IMG/VR virus record: IMGVR_UViG_3300009149_000168
Location: 1 to 31,297 of that record
Strand: one strand, 5' to 3'
DNA from: a virus
Length of the DNA: 31,297 bases
Shown here piece by piece: positions 9,001-16,644 of this stretch (position 1 is the stretch's first letter; every line of letters begins with the position of its first letter). The notes beneath the pieces are model-generated. The model did no database searches. It had not been told where the DNA came from and was given only the letters and a program-made list of their open reading frames with translations. A program made the position numbers and the translations under genes.

Positions 9001-10893
9001 AAAATTATATCAGGAATTGGAACAAATTACTTTGAATTTAGTCTTAATAATATACCAGAATCTTTAAATTATATTAATAAAACTAATTCAATAATAAAAT
9101 ATACTACAAAATCAAATAATACTTTGGGTCCGATTTCAAAAATAAAAATAATATCAAAAGGTAGAAATTATAAAAAGTTACCTATTATAAGAGAAATTTC
9201 TACAAAGTTTGGAAAGGGGGCATTTTTAAAAGTAAAAACAAACAATATTGGAAAAATAAAAAAAACAACACTTGAAGATATTGGATTTGATTATTTTTCA
9301 GATAGTAGTTTAAGACCTTTTTCTAAAATTCCTGAAATTTTAAGAGTTAATCCATTGTCTATTATAGATGAAATAAAAGTAATATCTTTTGGCAAAGAAT
9401 ATAATATTGCTCCAGATCTTATTTTATTAGATGGAAGTACTAATAAAATTATCAATGATATTATATTAGATTTTGAATTGAATAATAATTTTGTTTCTGT
9501 AATAAAAAATACGGGCGGAATAAACGAATCAACTCCTACTATAATCCCAATTAATAATTCTAATGGAATTAATATTTCTTTAATTGAATTCAATTCTTCC
9601 AATAATTGTTTAGATATATTTTTAAATTCATCATATTCGGAGATAAAAACTTTTCCATTTTCAAAAGTAGTAGCAAAATTAATTAATGATGTTGAAATAT
9701 TTACAACTGAAATTTTGGTAGATGATTCAAGTAGTATACCGGAATCATCTTTAATTAAAATTTTTAATCCAGAAGGTAGTATTATTAAAGATGAAGTTTT
9801 ATATGTCAAAGAAAAAAATGGCAATATTCTTACAGTAGAAAGAGGATTTTTTAACACTGAAATACCCAATACTCCATTTAAATATCAACCTAATTTTTAT
9901 ATTCTACTTTTAGAAAAAGAAGTTTTAATTGAAAATGTAAAAATACTACAAAATAGCGGGAAAGAATATAATTCTAGTGAATATAATTATAATTTATTTA
10001 AAATAAAGCAAATATCTCCAGAACTTGGTGGGGAAACCCCCTTTATATCCGTAGATTTTTCTAATATTGTTGACAATGGTAATTCATTTGGCACATATGA
10101 TATTAATAGTTCTTTCAGTAGAGTAGTTCCTAAAAGTTATTTTCCCGTATTTGACATACATTTAAAGAAAAATTTATTTTCTGTCGGAGAATCTGTAACA
10201 TCTGGAAATAACTTTGGAATTGTAGAATTTTGGGACTCTAAAAATGAATTATTAAAAATTAATACGTCTGATAATTTTCAATTAAATGAAACAATTACTG
10301 GGAAATCAAGTGGATATAATGCAATTATAACCGACATATTTAATTTTGAATCCTATTATGATGTAAGTTCTTCATCAACTGTAATTCGCTCTTGGCAAGA
10401 CTCTGTTGGTTTTTTAAATGATGACTTACAAAGAATACATAATAATGAATATTATCAATATTTTTCATATTCATTGAAGTCAATTGTACAATATAATGAT
10501 TGGGAAAGTACTGTTAATTCTTTAAATCACACATCTGGGTTCAAAAAGTTTTGCAATTTAGATATTGAAATAAAAAATCCTGATTATATTTTTGAAAATA
10601 ATGTTGAAATACCTTACATTGGTATTTCAACAAATCAAAATAATGGAACCGTTTCATCTTTAGCAAATTTAATTTCTTTTTCTAACTTCAATTGTAGATA
10701 TGATTATGATCTAGTTAGTGAAAATAATGGAGTGATATATTATAATTTAATTTCAGATAAAATATATTTTGAATCAGTGGAACTATTAGATTATTTCAAT
10801 TGTATCAATAACAAAGTTTTAAGTATTGATGATATTAGTAGTGAATTTATAGTCAGGGAAAGATTTAATGTTGTGTCAAAATTCTCCTTATAA
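3028..10893 (+). CDS. Giant virion structural protein (2621 aa) with YHYH-like domain; probable baseplate/fibre protein
   Basis: Residues 1-60 (KISTFIENQIPKHLRE onward) and the block at about 186-232 (SSKGTASSFEILFRCLYGE) are the conserved head of a structural family I know from marine T4-like phages. The C-terminal block at about 2450-2520 (WQDSVGFLNDDLQRIH, then QYFSYSLKSIVQYNDWES) is its conserved tail. Between them lie repeated beta-rich modules: an N-G-G-x-x-Y type (about 745-780, three in tandem at 1027-1135, 1390-1440, 2033-2145), a start-of-turn type with RG (71-125, 319-365, 2215-2275), and at least six copies of a third type containing H-x-F/L and YYV. A YHYH-like domain occupies about 1225-1332 (GWAYDGNPIYGPYGF to FPYIIG). 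The protein is very Asn-, Ile- and Ser-rich, with no signal peptide or membrane helix. It lies between gp6 and gp8, where T4 has gp7, so a peripheral wedge or fibre role is inferred. Confidence 0.85.
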   Translation: MKDTRVKISTFIENQIPKHLRENSPLLIDFLRQYYISVESKGQVLDILENIDQYININNLTNVKYETKLINSVSFFDTTIQVESTLGFPDSYGLIKINEEIISYEFKTDTSFVNCFRGFSGIESYGDSNFEKNVVFNDSNISEHLNGDNVENLSVLFLSEFLQKIKKQILPGFENRKLNSNLNENIFIKQSKDFYSSKGTASSFEILFRCLYGEKVSVIRPSEFLIEPSKSNYLITKDIVVEAIEGNLEELKNQTIFQREDEYFSESSSTVTRVEKILRNDKEYFILSLDSGYDRDLESRGSLVGDFEIHPKTKVIGNVTFGQNYIDVDSTSGFPNSGVLIVNRSGIDFSIQYKSKTLNQFFQCENVPNIEDGLDIRLDTYAFAISPTSNEEIKFRISGVLSNLNISDNTILSDIGDTIKIISPGKILTDIRAKNWLYNIPITHNISTILDNGLVTTIDVHNFILGDNVSIESSNGNLSFNSNVIEIKNKNQIVINPPLVNINDEFSYKIRRKFSKSRFENYPEISNINSNVQNVYEKIEDKSIYVMSASIPNYFNKNLNISDRSILINGFQLNNQITFSTTHSFLTGDIVSYSYGSSTLNLNIDEGLYYVKKINNQTIRLFKSREDILLDRFILFGDDINVFNNKITPFSFVNKKLDTQKLVRRLDSPKFSLNLEKTQYGSTGILLNGVEISNYKSNDFIYYGPIENIDVSSNLENYDIINPNTIQISDPNGVGVGASAILHVTGNLKKVNILNAGFDYLSEPKINITGGNGIGYILDVNLINFTHSLDFNSENTNSLNLQDNIITFSEEHKFRNIERIVYKSNEKNSIGGLVNFSNYYLKSITSNSIKLYSTEQDALIGINTINFSSLGQGIHTIESFNKKKKISSINVINSGSNYSNKKLIVSSNNVNTKRNTIFAKNHGYKNKEIIYYNSTGVKIGGLNEKNYYIRVINTNEFNLVEIVENSDLSIDFNFVNNNVVNFENKGSGEHVFNYPQINTLVEGIIGVNTFSSENSQAKIQPIFRGKIENVFIASSGIKYGTPDIINFERQPNFNLIEGNEALLTPIILNGNIEDVLVLNGGKNYNTPPEIKINGEGTGAILTPIIENGKLKKIVVVNKGNGYKKNSTNIIVETGNLNSNTYFKCKIKSWNINEYSKLLELKALSENESLLTIPLNKEYGLQYKHIALPNDLRKLIFVSKIVENENYYISDKDNDIQDDPNLIIHSPIVGWAYDGNPIYGPYGFDTPTGGLVRKMNSGYTLSIANLQNRPSYSPGFFIEDYTFTNSGDLDIHNGRFCKTPEFPDGIYAYFCTLDEQLKPEFPYIIGNFYKSSPIKFNLDKNSNQDIFNINDNNLIRNTDPYKFLSKNSNYDYLNDPNKIKNQTSKISSVIAGNIDSIDIIFPGDNYKIGEDIIIESSDQDTGLGASAKISELLGKEVDNITTEIKNISNVQFSKNNIFNNTISIAATPHNLIDGDFITIQKYNIDDIFREEKFYRIYIIPTELTLNEDVGNQSGISYFSVDGNLDYPFIIEDDIFVVGLGKSTEEEIKILSIDLDSRRIKVLRGDNAVPHSKNDLLIEKPRKFYFDSNLDKNYKINKKYYFNPKETVGVGIGTTLSFSNPGVGITEIFIPTRSLYIKDHHLKTGDILIYNTNGGVGIKVSNNGLSDFTLNNNDFLYVAQISDNLIGLSTNKIGLSTQGNFIGIGTNTGILFFKDFGSGLNHSFTTNYDENLTRNVNSIKSTLTTNSEHFLKFKDLIDLDVRSSNTKTFILSYDFNSRNLIINKTLVQSINGNILTIVNHNFIKGQKVLFNSFNLLDSPQTNLIDGEKYYVLPLNPNQFKLSRTYFGSFNNENIVDINIQIYNPLIPGFNLEKGLFLSLINPNIKIIKNDNIVFNLSDRSLDGFDFNIFEDENYNNIFYGFDGFNVSKNGIPGTVNSNLILNIKETEIQKLYYTLTIPDKNNIFFEKLEYFNDTLNILNNNTLIIENSIYLGEKIISGIGTNYFEFSLNNIPESLNYINKTNSIIKYTTKSNNTLGPISKIKIISKGRNYKKLPIIREISTKFGKGAFLKVKTNNIGKIKKTTLEDIGFDYFSDSSLRPFSKIPEILRVNPLSIIDEIKVISFGKEYNIAPDLILLDGSTNKIINDIILDFELNNNFVSVIKNTGGINESTPTIIPINNSNGINISLIEFNSSNNCLDIFLNSSYSEIKTFPFSKVVAKLINDVEIFTTEILVDDSSSIPESSLIKIFNPEGSIIKDEVLYVKEKNGNILTVERGFFNTEIPNTPFKYQPNFYILLLEKEVLIENVKILQNSGKEYNSSEYNYNLFKIKQISPELGGETPFISVDFSNIVDNGNSFGTYDINSSFSRVVPKSYFPVFDIHLKKNLFSVGESVTSGNNFGIVEFWDSKNELLKINTSDNFQLNETITGKSSGYNAIITDIFNFESYYDVSSSSTVIRSWQDSVGFLNDDLQRIHNNEYYQYFSYSLKSIVQYNDWESTVNSLNHTSGFKKFCNLDIEIKNPDYIFENNVEIPYIGISTNQNNGTVSSLANLISFSNFNCRYDYDLVSENNGVIYYNLISDKIYFESVELLDYFNCINNKVLSIDDISSEFIVRERFNVVSKFSL

Positions 10894-10902
10894 AAAAATT
10901 AA

Positions 10903-13900
10903 ATGACAATTAAAAAAATTAAAGCAAAAAAAATATTTTTAACTACATCAAATCAAAGACTACCTGATAATGTTCAGCTTAATATATTTACCATTCTTAA
11001 TGATGATTTAAATATTTTAACTAATGATTATTCAAAAATATTTACAAAAAGTGATCTTGGAAATTATAGTATTGTTAAGGAACAAAATTCTGGAGTTTTA
11101 TCATTTTTTCCATTTGATAGTAGGCCAAACGATTATACATATGCATATTTGTCATTTGATTATTTTCAAGGAGAATCTACTGGGGAATATGTAAATGAAT
11201 TTCTAGGAGATTTAGTTAGTGTTGGTTCTTTCAGTACTGAGAGGACATTAAATTTTTCAAAAGTTCTAGAAATACCATTTAGTTTTTCTTCCTCTAAAAT
11301 AGAAATACAATGTTCAGTAAATGATAGCAATCATTTTAGTACTATATCTCTCACCCATAATAGAAATAATGCAGGTATTGGATCAACTGTTGCATCAGTT
11401 TTAAACTATGGAGCAATTTTTTCCGAAAACTTAAAAGAAAAAAGTTCTACTGGATTAGGAACATATTATTCATATGTTGAAAATAATAAAATATGTATAG
11501 ATTTCATACCATCATTTGAAATTACAGATAAAGTTAATTTTACTGCATCTTTAGTTTCTATAGCGAACACTAATTTTTCAACTGATGGGTCTAAAAGTTT
11601 ACAAAATGTTAGTTTATTATCAAGAAAAACTTATATTCCTAAAAATCAAATTTCAAACGAAGTTTCTCCAACTGTAGTTGCAGGTCATCAATTTGATTAC
11701 CGAGTATCTTATTATATTGCACAATGCACAGATTTAAATAACAATCATACTCAATTATCGGAAATTATAGTAATTAATAGTAGAACAGAATCTTATCTGA
11801 CAGAATATGGATCTATATTTACAAAAGATAGAATTGGTAATTTTTCATCTTTAAAAACTTTAGATGTTGAATTATTATTTACACCAATACAAAATGTTGA
11901 CGTAGAGGTTACTATTTTCCAAATAAAAATATCATCTTTTTTGGAATTTGCTGACTTAAATACGTTAGATCTTGATAATTTAAGAATAGAGTCTGGATTA
12001 AATAGACTTGGATCTTCAGGAGATTCAACATTAAATTTTGAATTAACTCATAAAAATATTCCTATTTTTGAAAGGGTATTTAATGGCAGCAGTTCATCTA
12101 TTGTAAATTTAACTGATAATACTATTTTATTACCAAAGCACTTTTTTGTAACCGGAGAAAATGTTAGATATATATCAAATGAAATTAATGAAAGTAGTAG
12201 TATAAATTCAATTGGTATAGGAACTACAGTAGTTTCTGGAATAGGTATTACTGATAAATTGCCGAATAATTTATTTGTAATTAAAGTAAATGATACTAAG
12301 ATAAAATTAGCACAAACCGCTGAAGATGCATTAAAAATATTACCAAAGTCGTTAAATTTAATTGGATTAGGAAGTGGGCCTACACATAAAATAGTATCAA
12401 CTCAGCAGAATACTAAAGCATTAATTAGTGTAGATAATATTATACAAAGTCCGATACAATATACTAATACAGCAACAAATTTATCTAAAAATGTTAATTT
12501 TAATGATCTTTTAATTGAAGTTAATAATGAAAAATTATTTAGATATAATGATATTATAAAAATTGATAATGAAATTATGACAGTTTCTTCCATAGGAATT
12601 GGAAAAACTAATTCTATATTAGTGTTAAGAGGATCATTGGGAACTAATGTAGATCAACATTCTATTGGATCAATAGTAAGAAAATATGAAGGGAATTATA
12701 ATATTGTTAATAATAAAATATGTTTTAAATCGGCTCCATATGGACTAAATCCAATTCCTATAGAAGATTCTTATGATGAAAAAGATTATCTTGGATTACA
12801 AATTAAGTCATCTTTTGATGGCAGAGTATTTTTAAGATCTGGAATACCATTAAGTTCAAATAAAACCTACACCGGAAACTATATTTTTGATAATTTGGGT
12901 GATCAATTTAATGGAATTCAAACTAATTTTACACTAAAAGAACAAAATAATAATATTACTGGAATAAGTACAAATAACTCTGTAATTTTAATAAACAATA
13001 TATACCAATCACCTAAAGGATCAGAATTTTCAAATGTAAGTGGATATTACGAATTAAAGGAAGAATTTAATCAGACAAAAATAAAATTTATTGGAAATTC
13101 AATACAAAATGTATCCGATATTAATACAGCATCAGTACCATATGGTGGTGTTATAGTTTCTGTTGATTCTACAGATGGCTTTGGTTATCAACCTTTGGTT
13201 TCTGCTGGAGGTACTGCAATAGTTTCCATTGCAGGAACAATATCTCAAATTTCTATAGGAAATAGCGGTTCTGGATATAGAGTTGGTATACAAACACAAG
13301 TTAATGTTGGTATTAAAACGTATAGTTCAGGAATACCAAACATTAATGTAGTTGGTATTGCATCTATAACAAAAGGAAATGTGGTGAGTGTTAAAATAAC
13401 AAATCCTGGGTCTGGATATACTTTTACTAGTCCACCAGAAGTAGTTTTTGATTCTCCCATAGGATATACAAATATTCCATTAATATACAGTAAGGATTCT
13501 CAATCTGGAGTAGGAACTCAATCTACGATTGATATTGTTGTAGGAAATGGTAGTAATATTATTGATTTTAATATTAATAATTATGGATATGGGTATAAAT
13601 CTGGCGATGTTCTTACTGTTCCTATTGTAAACAATGTGGGAATACCTACTATTTTAAATGAAAATTCTTTTTCAGAATTTAAAATAATTGTAGATGAAAC
13701 ATATAATGTAAAATTTTCTGGGTGGAGTATGGGTCAATTTGAAGTTCTTGATAATTTAGATTCCAAATTTAATGGTATAAATAAAAACTTCCAAATTTCT
13801 TTGGACGGTAGACCAATTTCAATTTCAAAAAAGAAAGGATCTCCTATTGAGTTAGAATATGTTCTTTTAGTTTTTATAAATGATATATTACAAATCCCAT

Positions 13901-15015
13901 TTAACAATTATACATTTACTGGTAGTGTTATTAAATTTAAAGAAGCACCAAGAGGTAGAGTTATAAATCCACCATTTAATGGAGATACTTCTAAAATAAT
14001 ATTTTATAAAGGAACTGAAGATATTGATGTTATTTTTAATAGAATTTTAGATTCTCCCAAAATTGGAGATTTTCTGACAATACAATCAGATAGTAAACAA
14101 CTATCACAAAAGTTTAGAATAATAGAAACCATATCAAGTATAGACACTGCCGATACTAATAAGTACTCTGATATTGGTATTTCCGAAGATCAAAATTTGT
14201 TAAGACCGGTTAAATGGTGTAAGCAAACCGAAGATCTGTATATTTTTGGTAAGGAAATTACTAAAAATAGAAGAATATATGATCCATATATAAATCCAAT
14301 TTCATATTTAATTAAAAATATAGAAATAAATGACTCTGAAATTTTTGTAGATTCTTCCAAATTATTTTTTGATTACCCAAAAGAAAATATACCAGAAAAA
14401 GAATCTAATATAGTAGAAATAATATCAAATAATGATGATTTTGGTGGTTATGAAAAAATTACTAATGTCACTAAGTTTGAAGGTGATTTTGGATTAATAG
14501 TTGGAATTGGTAGTACATCAATTTTGGGAATAGCAAATACTTGTTTAGTATTTGATCTTTTTATACCCATGGATTCATATTTGAGAAATGAAGAATTGAA
14601 TTCAGATATTTCAAATCAAGGTATAAGTGGAATACAAACTGGATATAGATTTGTAGTTTCTGGAACATCTAAAGGATCTCCAAATATATCATTTGATATT
14701 GATGGAAATCCCGTCAGCGTTGGAACTACATTTTTAAATAATGTATATGAATGTTTAGATTTTTATACAGATAACATAGAAATTATTGGGATAGGATTTA
14801 CTACAGTCACAAAAGTTATTTCTTCAGTAAATACTTATGCGGGTATAGTTGGATTTGGTACATTTTATGGTAAGTATAGTTGGGGAAAAATTATAACTCC
14901 ATATAGATCATCTCCAAAATCATTTGATGTAAATTTACTTTCATTATCAGGTATATCAACAAATCCAATAATAAGAAGAAAGAATTCTTTAAAAAAAGAT
15001 TTATATTTACCATAA
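10903..15015 (+). CDS. Large virion structural/tail-fibre-like protein (1370 aa)
   Basis: This is a soluble, beta-rich 1370-residue protein. Two related segments near residues 1-220 and 240-350 (both with a Y-S/G-x-I-F-T-K-x-x-x-G-N motif) suggest an internal duplication of sandwich domains. The modules shared with the neighbours follow: the H-x-F/YYV type at about 405-515, an RG-type turn at 526-593, and the N-G-G/G-S-G-Y type at 747-913. The C-terminal third (about 1046-1370, with QNLLRPVKWCKQTEDLYIFG and ending near NVYECLDFYTDN...FYGKYSWGKI) resembles structural proteins of marine T4-like phages. It starts 9 bases after the previous stop, has no Shine-Dalgarno, and lies just before gp8, so it is probably part of the wedge periphery or a fibre. 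The exact function is unknown. Confidence 0.82.
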   Translation: MTIKKIKAKKIFLTTSNQRLPDNVQLNIFTILNDDLNILTNDYSKIFTKSDLGNYSIVKEQNSGVLSFFPFDSRPNDYTYAYLSFDYFQGESTGEYVNEFLGDLVSVGSFSTERTLNFSKVLEIPFSFSSSKIEIQCSVNDSNHFSTISLTHNRNNAGIGSTVASVLNYGAIFSENLKEKSSTGLGTYYSYVENNKICIDFIPSFEITDKVNFTASLVSIANTNFSTDGSKSLQNVSLLSRKTYIPKNQISNEVSPTVVAGHQFDYRVSYYIAQCTDLNNNHTQLSEIIVINSRTESYLTEYGSIFTKDRIGNFSSLKTLDVELLFTPIQNVDVEVTIFQIKISSFLEFADLNTLDLDNLRIESGLNRLGSSGDSTLNFELTHKNIPIFERVFNGSSSSIVNLTDNTILLPKHFFVTGENVRYISNEINESSSINSIGIGTTVVSGIGITDKLPNNLFVIKVNDTKIKLAQTAEDALKILPKSLNLIGLGSGPTHKIVSTQQNTKALISVDNIIQSPIQYTNTATNLSKNVNFNDLLIEVNNEKLFRYNDIIKIDNEIMTVSSIGIGKTNSILVLRGSLGTNVDQHSIGSIVRKYEGNYNIVNNKICFKSAPYGLNPIPIEDSYDEKDYLGLQIKSSFDGRVFLRSGIPLSSNKTYTGNYIFDNLGDQFNGIQTNFTLKEQNNNITGISTNNSVILINNIYQSPKGSEFSNVSGYYELKEEFNQTKIKFIGNSIQNVSDINTASVPYGGVIVSVDSTDGFGYQPLVSAGGTAIVSIAGTISQISIGNSGSGYRVGIQTQVNVGIKTYSSGIPNINVVGIASITKGNVVSVKITNPGSGYTFTSPPEVVFDSPIGYTNIPLIYSKDSQSGVGTQSTIDIVVGNGSNIIDFNINNYGYGYKSGDVLTVPIVNNVGIPTILNENSFSEFKIIVDETYNVKFSGWSMGQFEVLDNLDSKFNGINKNFQISLDGRPISISKKKGSPIELEYVLLVFINDILQIPFNNYTFTGSVIKFKEAPRGRVINPPFNGDTSKIIFYKGTEDIDVIFNRILDSPKIGDFLTIQSDSKQLSQKFRIIETISSIDTADTNKYSDIGISEDQNLLRPVKWCKQTEDLYIFGKEITKNRRIYDPYINPISYLIKNIEINDSEIFVDSSKLFFDYPKENIPEKESNIVEIISNNDDFGGYEKITNVTKFEGDFGLIVGIGSTSILGIANTCLVFDLFIPMDSYLRNEELNSDISNQGISGIQTGYRFVVSGTSKGSPNISFDIDGNPVSVGTTFLNNVYECLDFYTDNIEIIGIGFTTVTKVISSVNTYAGIVGFGTFYGKYSWGKIITPYRSSPKSFDVNLLSLSGISTNPIIRRKNSLKKDLYLP

Positions 15016-15018
15016 ATA
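15011..15018 (+). promoter_or_regulatory. Putative T4-type late promoter (CATAAATA) before gp8
   Basis: CATAAATA matches seven of eight bases of the T4 late consensus TATAAATA and overlaps the TAA stop (13015 equivalent at 15013-15015) of the preceding gene. It ends 33 bases before the gp8 ATG. An A-rich leader without a Shine-Dalgarno follows. The position between two long genes supports a real internal promoter for gp8 and downstream genes; the sequence match alone would be weak in DNA this A+T-rich. Confidence 0.55.
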
Positions 15019-15051
15019 GATAAAAATAAACTGTAAAAAATAGAAAAAAAA

Positions 15052-16638
15052 ATGCCCGCAATTATAACTGATCAATTGAGAATTAGTAATGCAAATTTTT
15101 TTGTTGAGAAAGTTTCATCAGAAAATTTATCTTATTACTCATTCATCGGATTAACAAATCCAGAAGAAATTAAATTAGATTGGGATCAATTTCCACCATC
15201 CCCAAAAGATAGTTTTAATGAACAAACTAATTATTGGGATACCATAATATCTTTAAAAAAAATAACAAGTGGAGATGTTAGGCAATTAGTAAGAAAAATA
15301 GAATGGAATAGTGGTGATATTTATGACATGTATAGACATGATGTTACCCGTGATGCAACTCCTATTGATAAAAGATCTAAACCATCAAATTCAACTACTC
15401 TGTATTTGTCAAATTACTATGTGATTAATAGTGATTTTAGGGTTTATATTTGTTTATTTAATGGAGCATCTCCGGAAAATAATTTCCAAGGAGTTCCATC
15501 TTTAGATGAACCAACATTTACTGATTTAGACCCTAGACCAGCAGGAATCAGCGGAGATGGATATATTTGGAAATACTTATATACAATAAAACCTTCAGAG
15601 ATTATAAAATTTGATTCTATAGATTACATACCAGTTCCTAAAAATTGGGGGATGGAAGGTGAAAGTATAACAGTAAAAAATCATGCTGGAACTAGTTCTC
15701 AAATAAAAATTTGCACCATAAGAAATAGAGGAAGAGGGTTGGGTCAACCAAGAATTGTTACTAATGTACCAATAGTTGGCGATGGATTTAGTGCTGAAGC
15801 TTCTATAACTATAGGAAATGATTCGCAAATTGATTCCATTCAAGTGACTAATGGTGGAACAAACTATACTTTTGCTTCTGTTGATTGGAAATCAGTTGGA
15901 ATAACTGCTTCTGAGGAAAATCCCGTTTTTGATGTTATAATACCACCAAAAGGTGGACATGGATTTGATATTTATAGAGAACTTGGAGCTTATTATGTAC
16001 TTTTATATTCTAGATATGAAAACGATACTAATAACCCAGATTTTATTATTGGAAACAAAATATCTAGAATTGGACTCATAGAAAATCCTAAAAGATTTAA
16101 TACGGAAGAAAATTTAAAATTAAACACTGCTAGTAGCGTTTTTGCTCTAAAATTAAAAGGAATATCACCAAATGATGATGAATTTAAAACTACTATATTT
16201 ACTGCAAATTCAATTATAACTCAAACTGTAGGAACTGGCCAAACTGCTATTGGTAAAGTTGTTTCCTATGATCCAGAAAATGGAATTTTAAAGTATTGGC
16301 AAGATAGATCTAATGTTGGATTTAATTATGATGGAACTGAGAATAAAGATCCAACATTTGGATTGAGAGTTTATAGATTTTCAGATTTTGTTACAGGTTC
16401 TGGAAATATAAAAATACAAGGAGGAACAAAAGAACTTGAAATAGATACAAGTTTTGGTACAACACAGGTTCCAGTATCAAGTATAAATAGTATAAATCTG
16501 GGTCAAATATTTGTTAGAGGAATTTCTAATCCGGAAGTTCAAAAATATAGTGGAGATATTGTTTATGTTGATAACAGACCTTCAATTTTAAGAAACATAA
16601 ATCAAAAAGAAGATATAAAAATCGTATTGCAATTCTAA
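15052..16638 (+). CDS. 8: Baseplate wedge subunit gp8 (enlarged)
   Basis: T4 gp8 is a dimeric wedge protein that binds gp10, gp7 and gp6. Two T4 landmarks are visible: GDGYIWKYLYTIKP near residue 165 (T4 GDGYVWEYLFEIPP) followed by YIPVP, and the C-terminus GDIVYVDNRPSILR...IVLQF near 500-528 (T4 GEMIYMENRPPIIM...ILFTF). The product has 528 residues against 334 in T4. The extra length is internal: an N-G-G-x-x-Y module at about 211-283, then PPKGGHGFDIYRELGAYY, and a GxxxSYDPENGILKYW turn near 393-427. A poly-A-rich leader precedes the ATG and no Shine-Dalgarno is seen. The next gene starts 6 bases after the stop. Confidence 0.92.
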   Translation: MPAIITDQLRISNANFFVEKVSSENLSYYSFIGLTNPEEIKLDWDQFPPSPKDSFNEQTNYWDTIISLKKITSGDVRQLVRKIEWNSGDIYDMYRHDVTRDATPIDKRSKPSNSTTLYLSNYYVINSDFRVYICLFNGASPENNFQGVPSLDEPTFTDLDPRPAGISGDGYIWKYLYTIKPSEIIKFDSIDYIPVPKNWGMEGESITVKNHAGTSSQIKICTIRNRGRGLGQPRIVTNVPIVGDGFSAEASITIGNDSQIDSIQVTNGGTNYTFASVDWKSVGITASEENPVFDVIIPPKGGHGFDIYRELGAYYVLLYSRYENDTNNPDFIIGNKISRIGLIENPKRFNTEENLKLNTASSVFALKLKGISPNDDEFKTTIFTANSIITQTVGTGQTAIGKVVSYDPENGILKYWQDRSNVGFNYDGTENKDPTFGLRVYRFSDFVTGSGNIKIQGGTKELEIDTSFGTTQVPVSSINSINLGQIFVRGISNPEVQKYSGDIVYVDNRPSILRNINQKEDIKIVLQF

Positions 16639-16644
16639 ACAATT

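Noticed and set aside
9291-9869. Long minus-strand open frame (192 codons) inside the 2621-residue gene
   Set aside because: It lies wholly antisense to a clearly coding frame, has no ribosome site, and its product looks like a low-complexity mirror of A+T-rich coding DNA. The other minus-strand frames were left out for the same reason.
10030-10040. GGGG-AAA-CCCC hairpin followed by TTT in the 2621-residue gene
   Set aside because: The stem is short, the T run is only three bases, and it lies inside continuous coding sequence, so it is not called a terminator.
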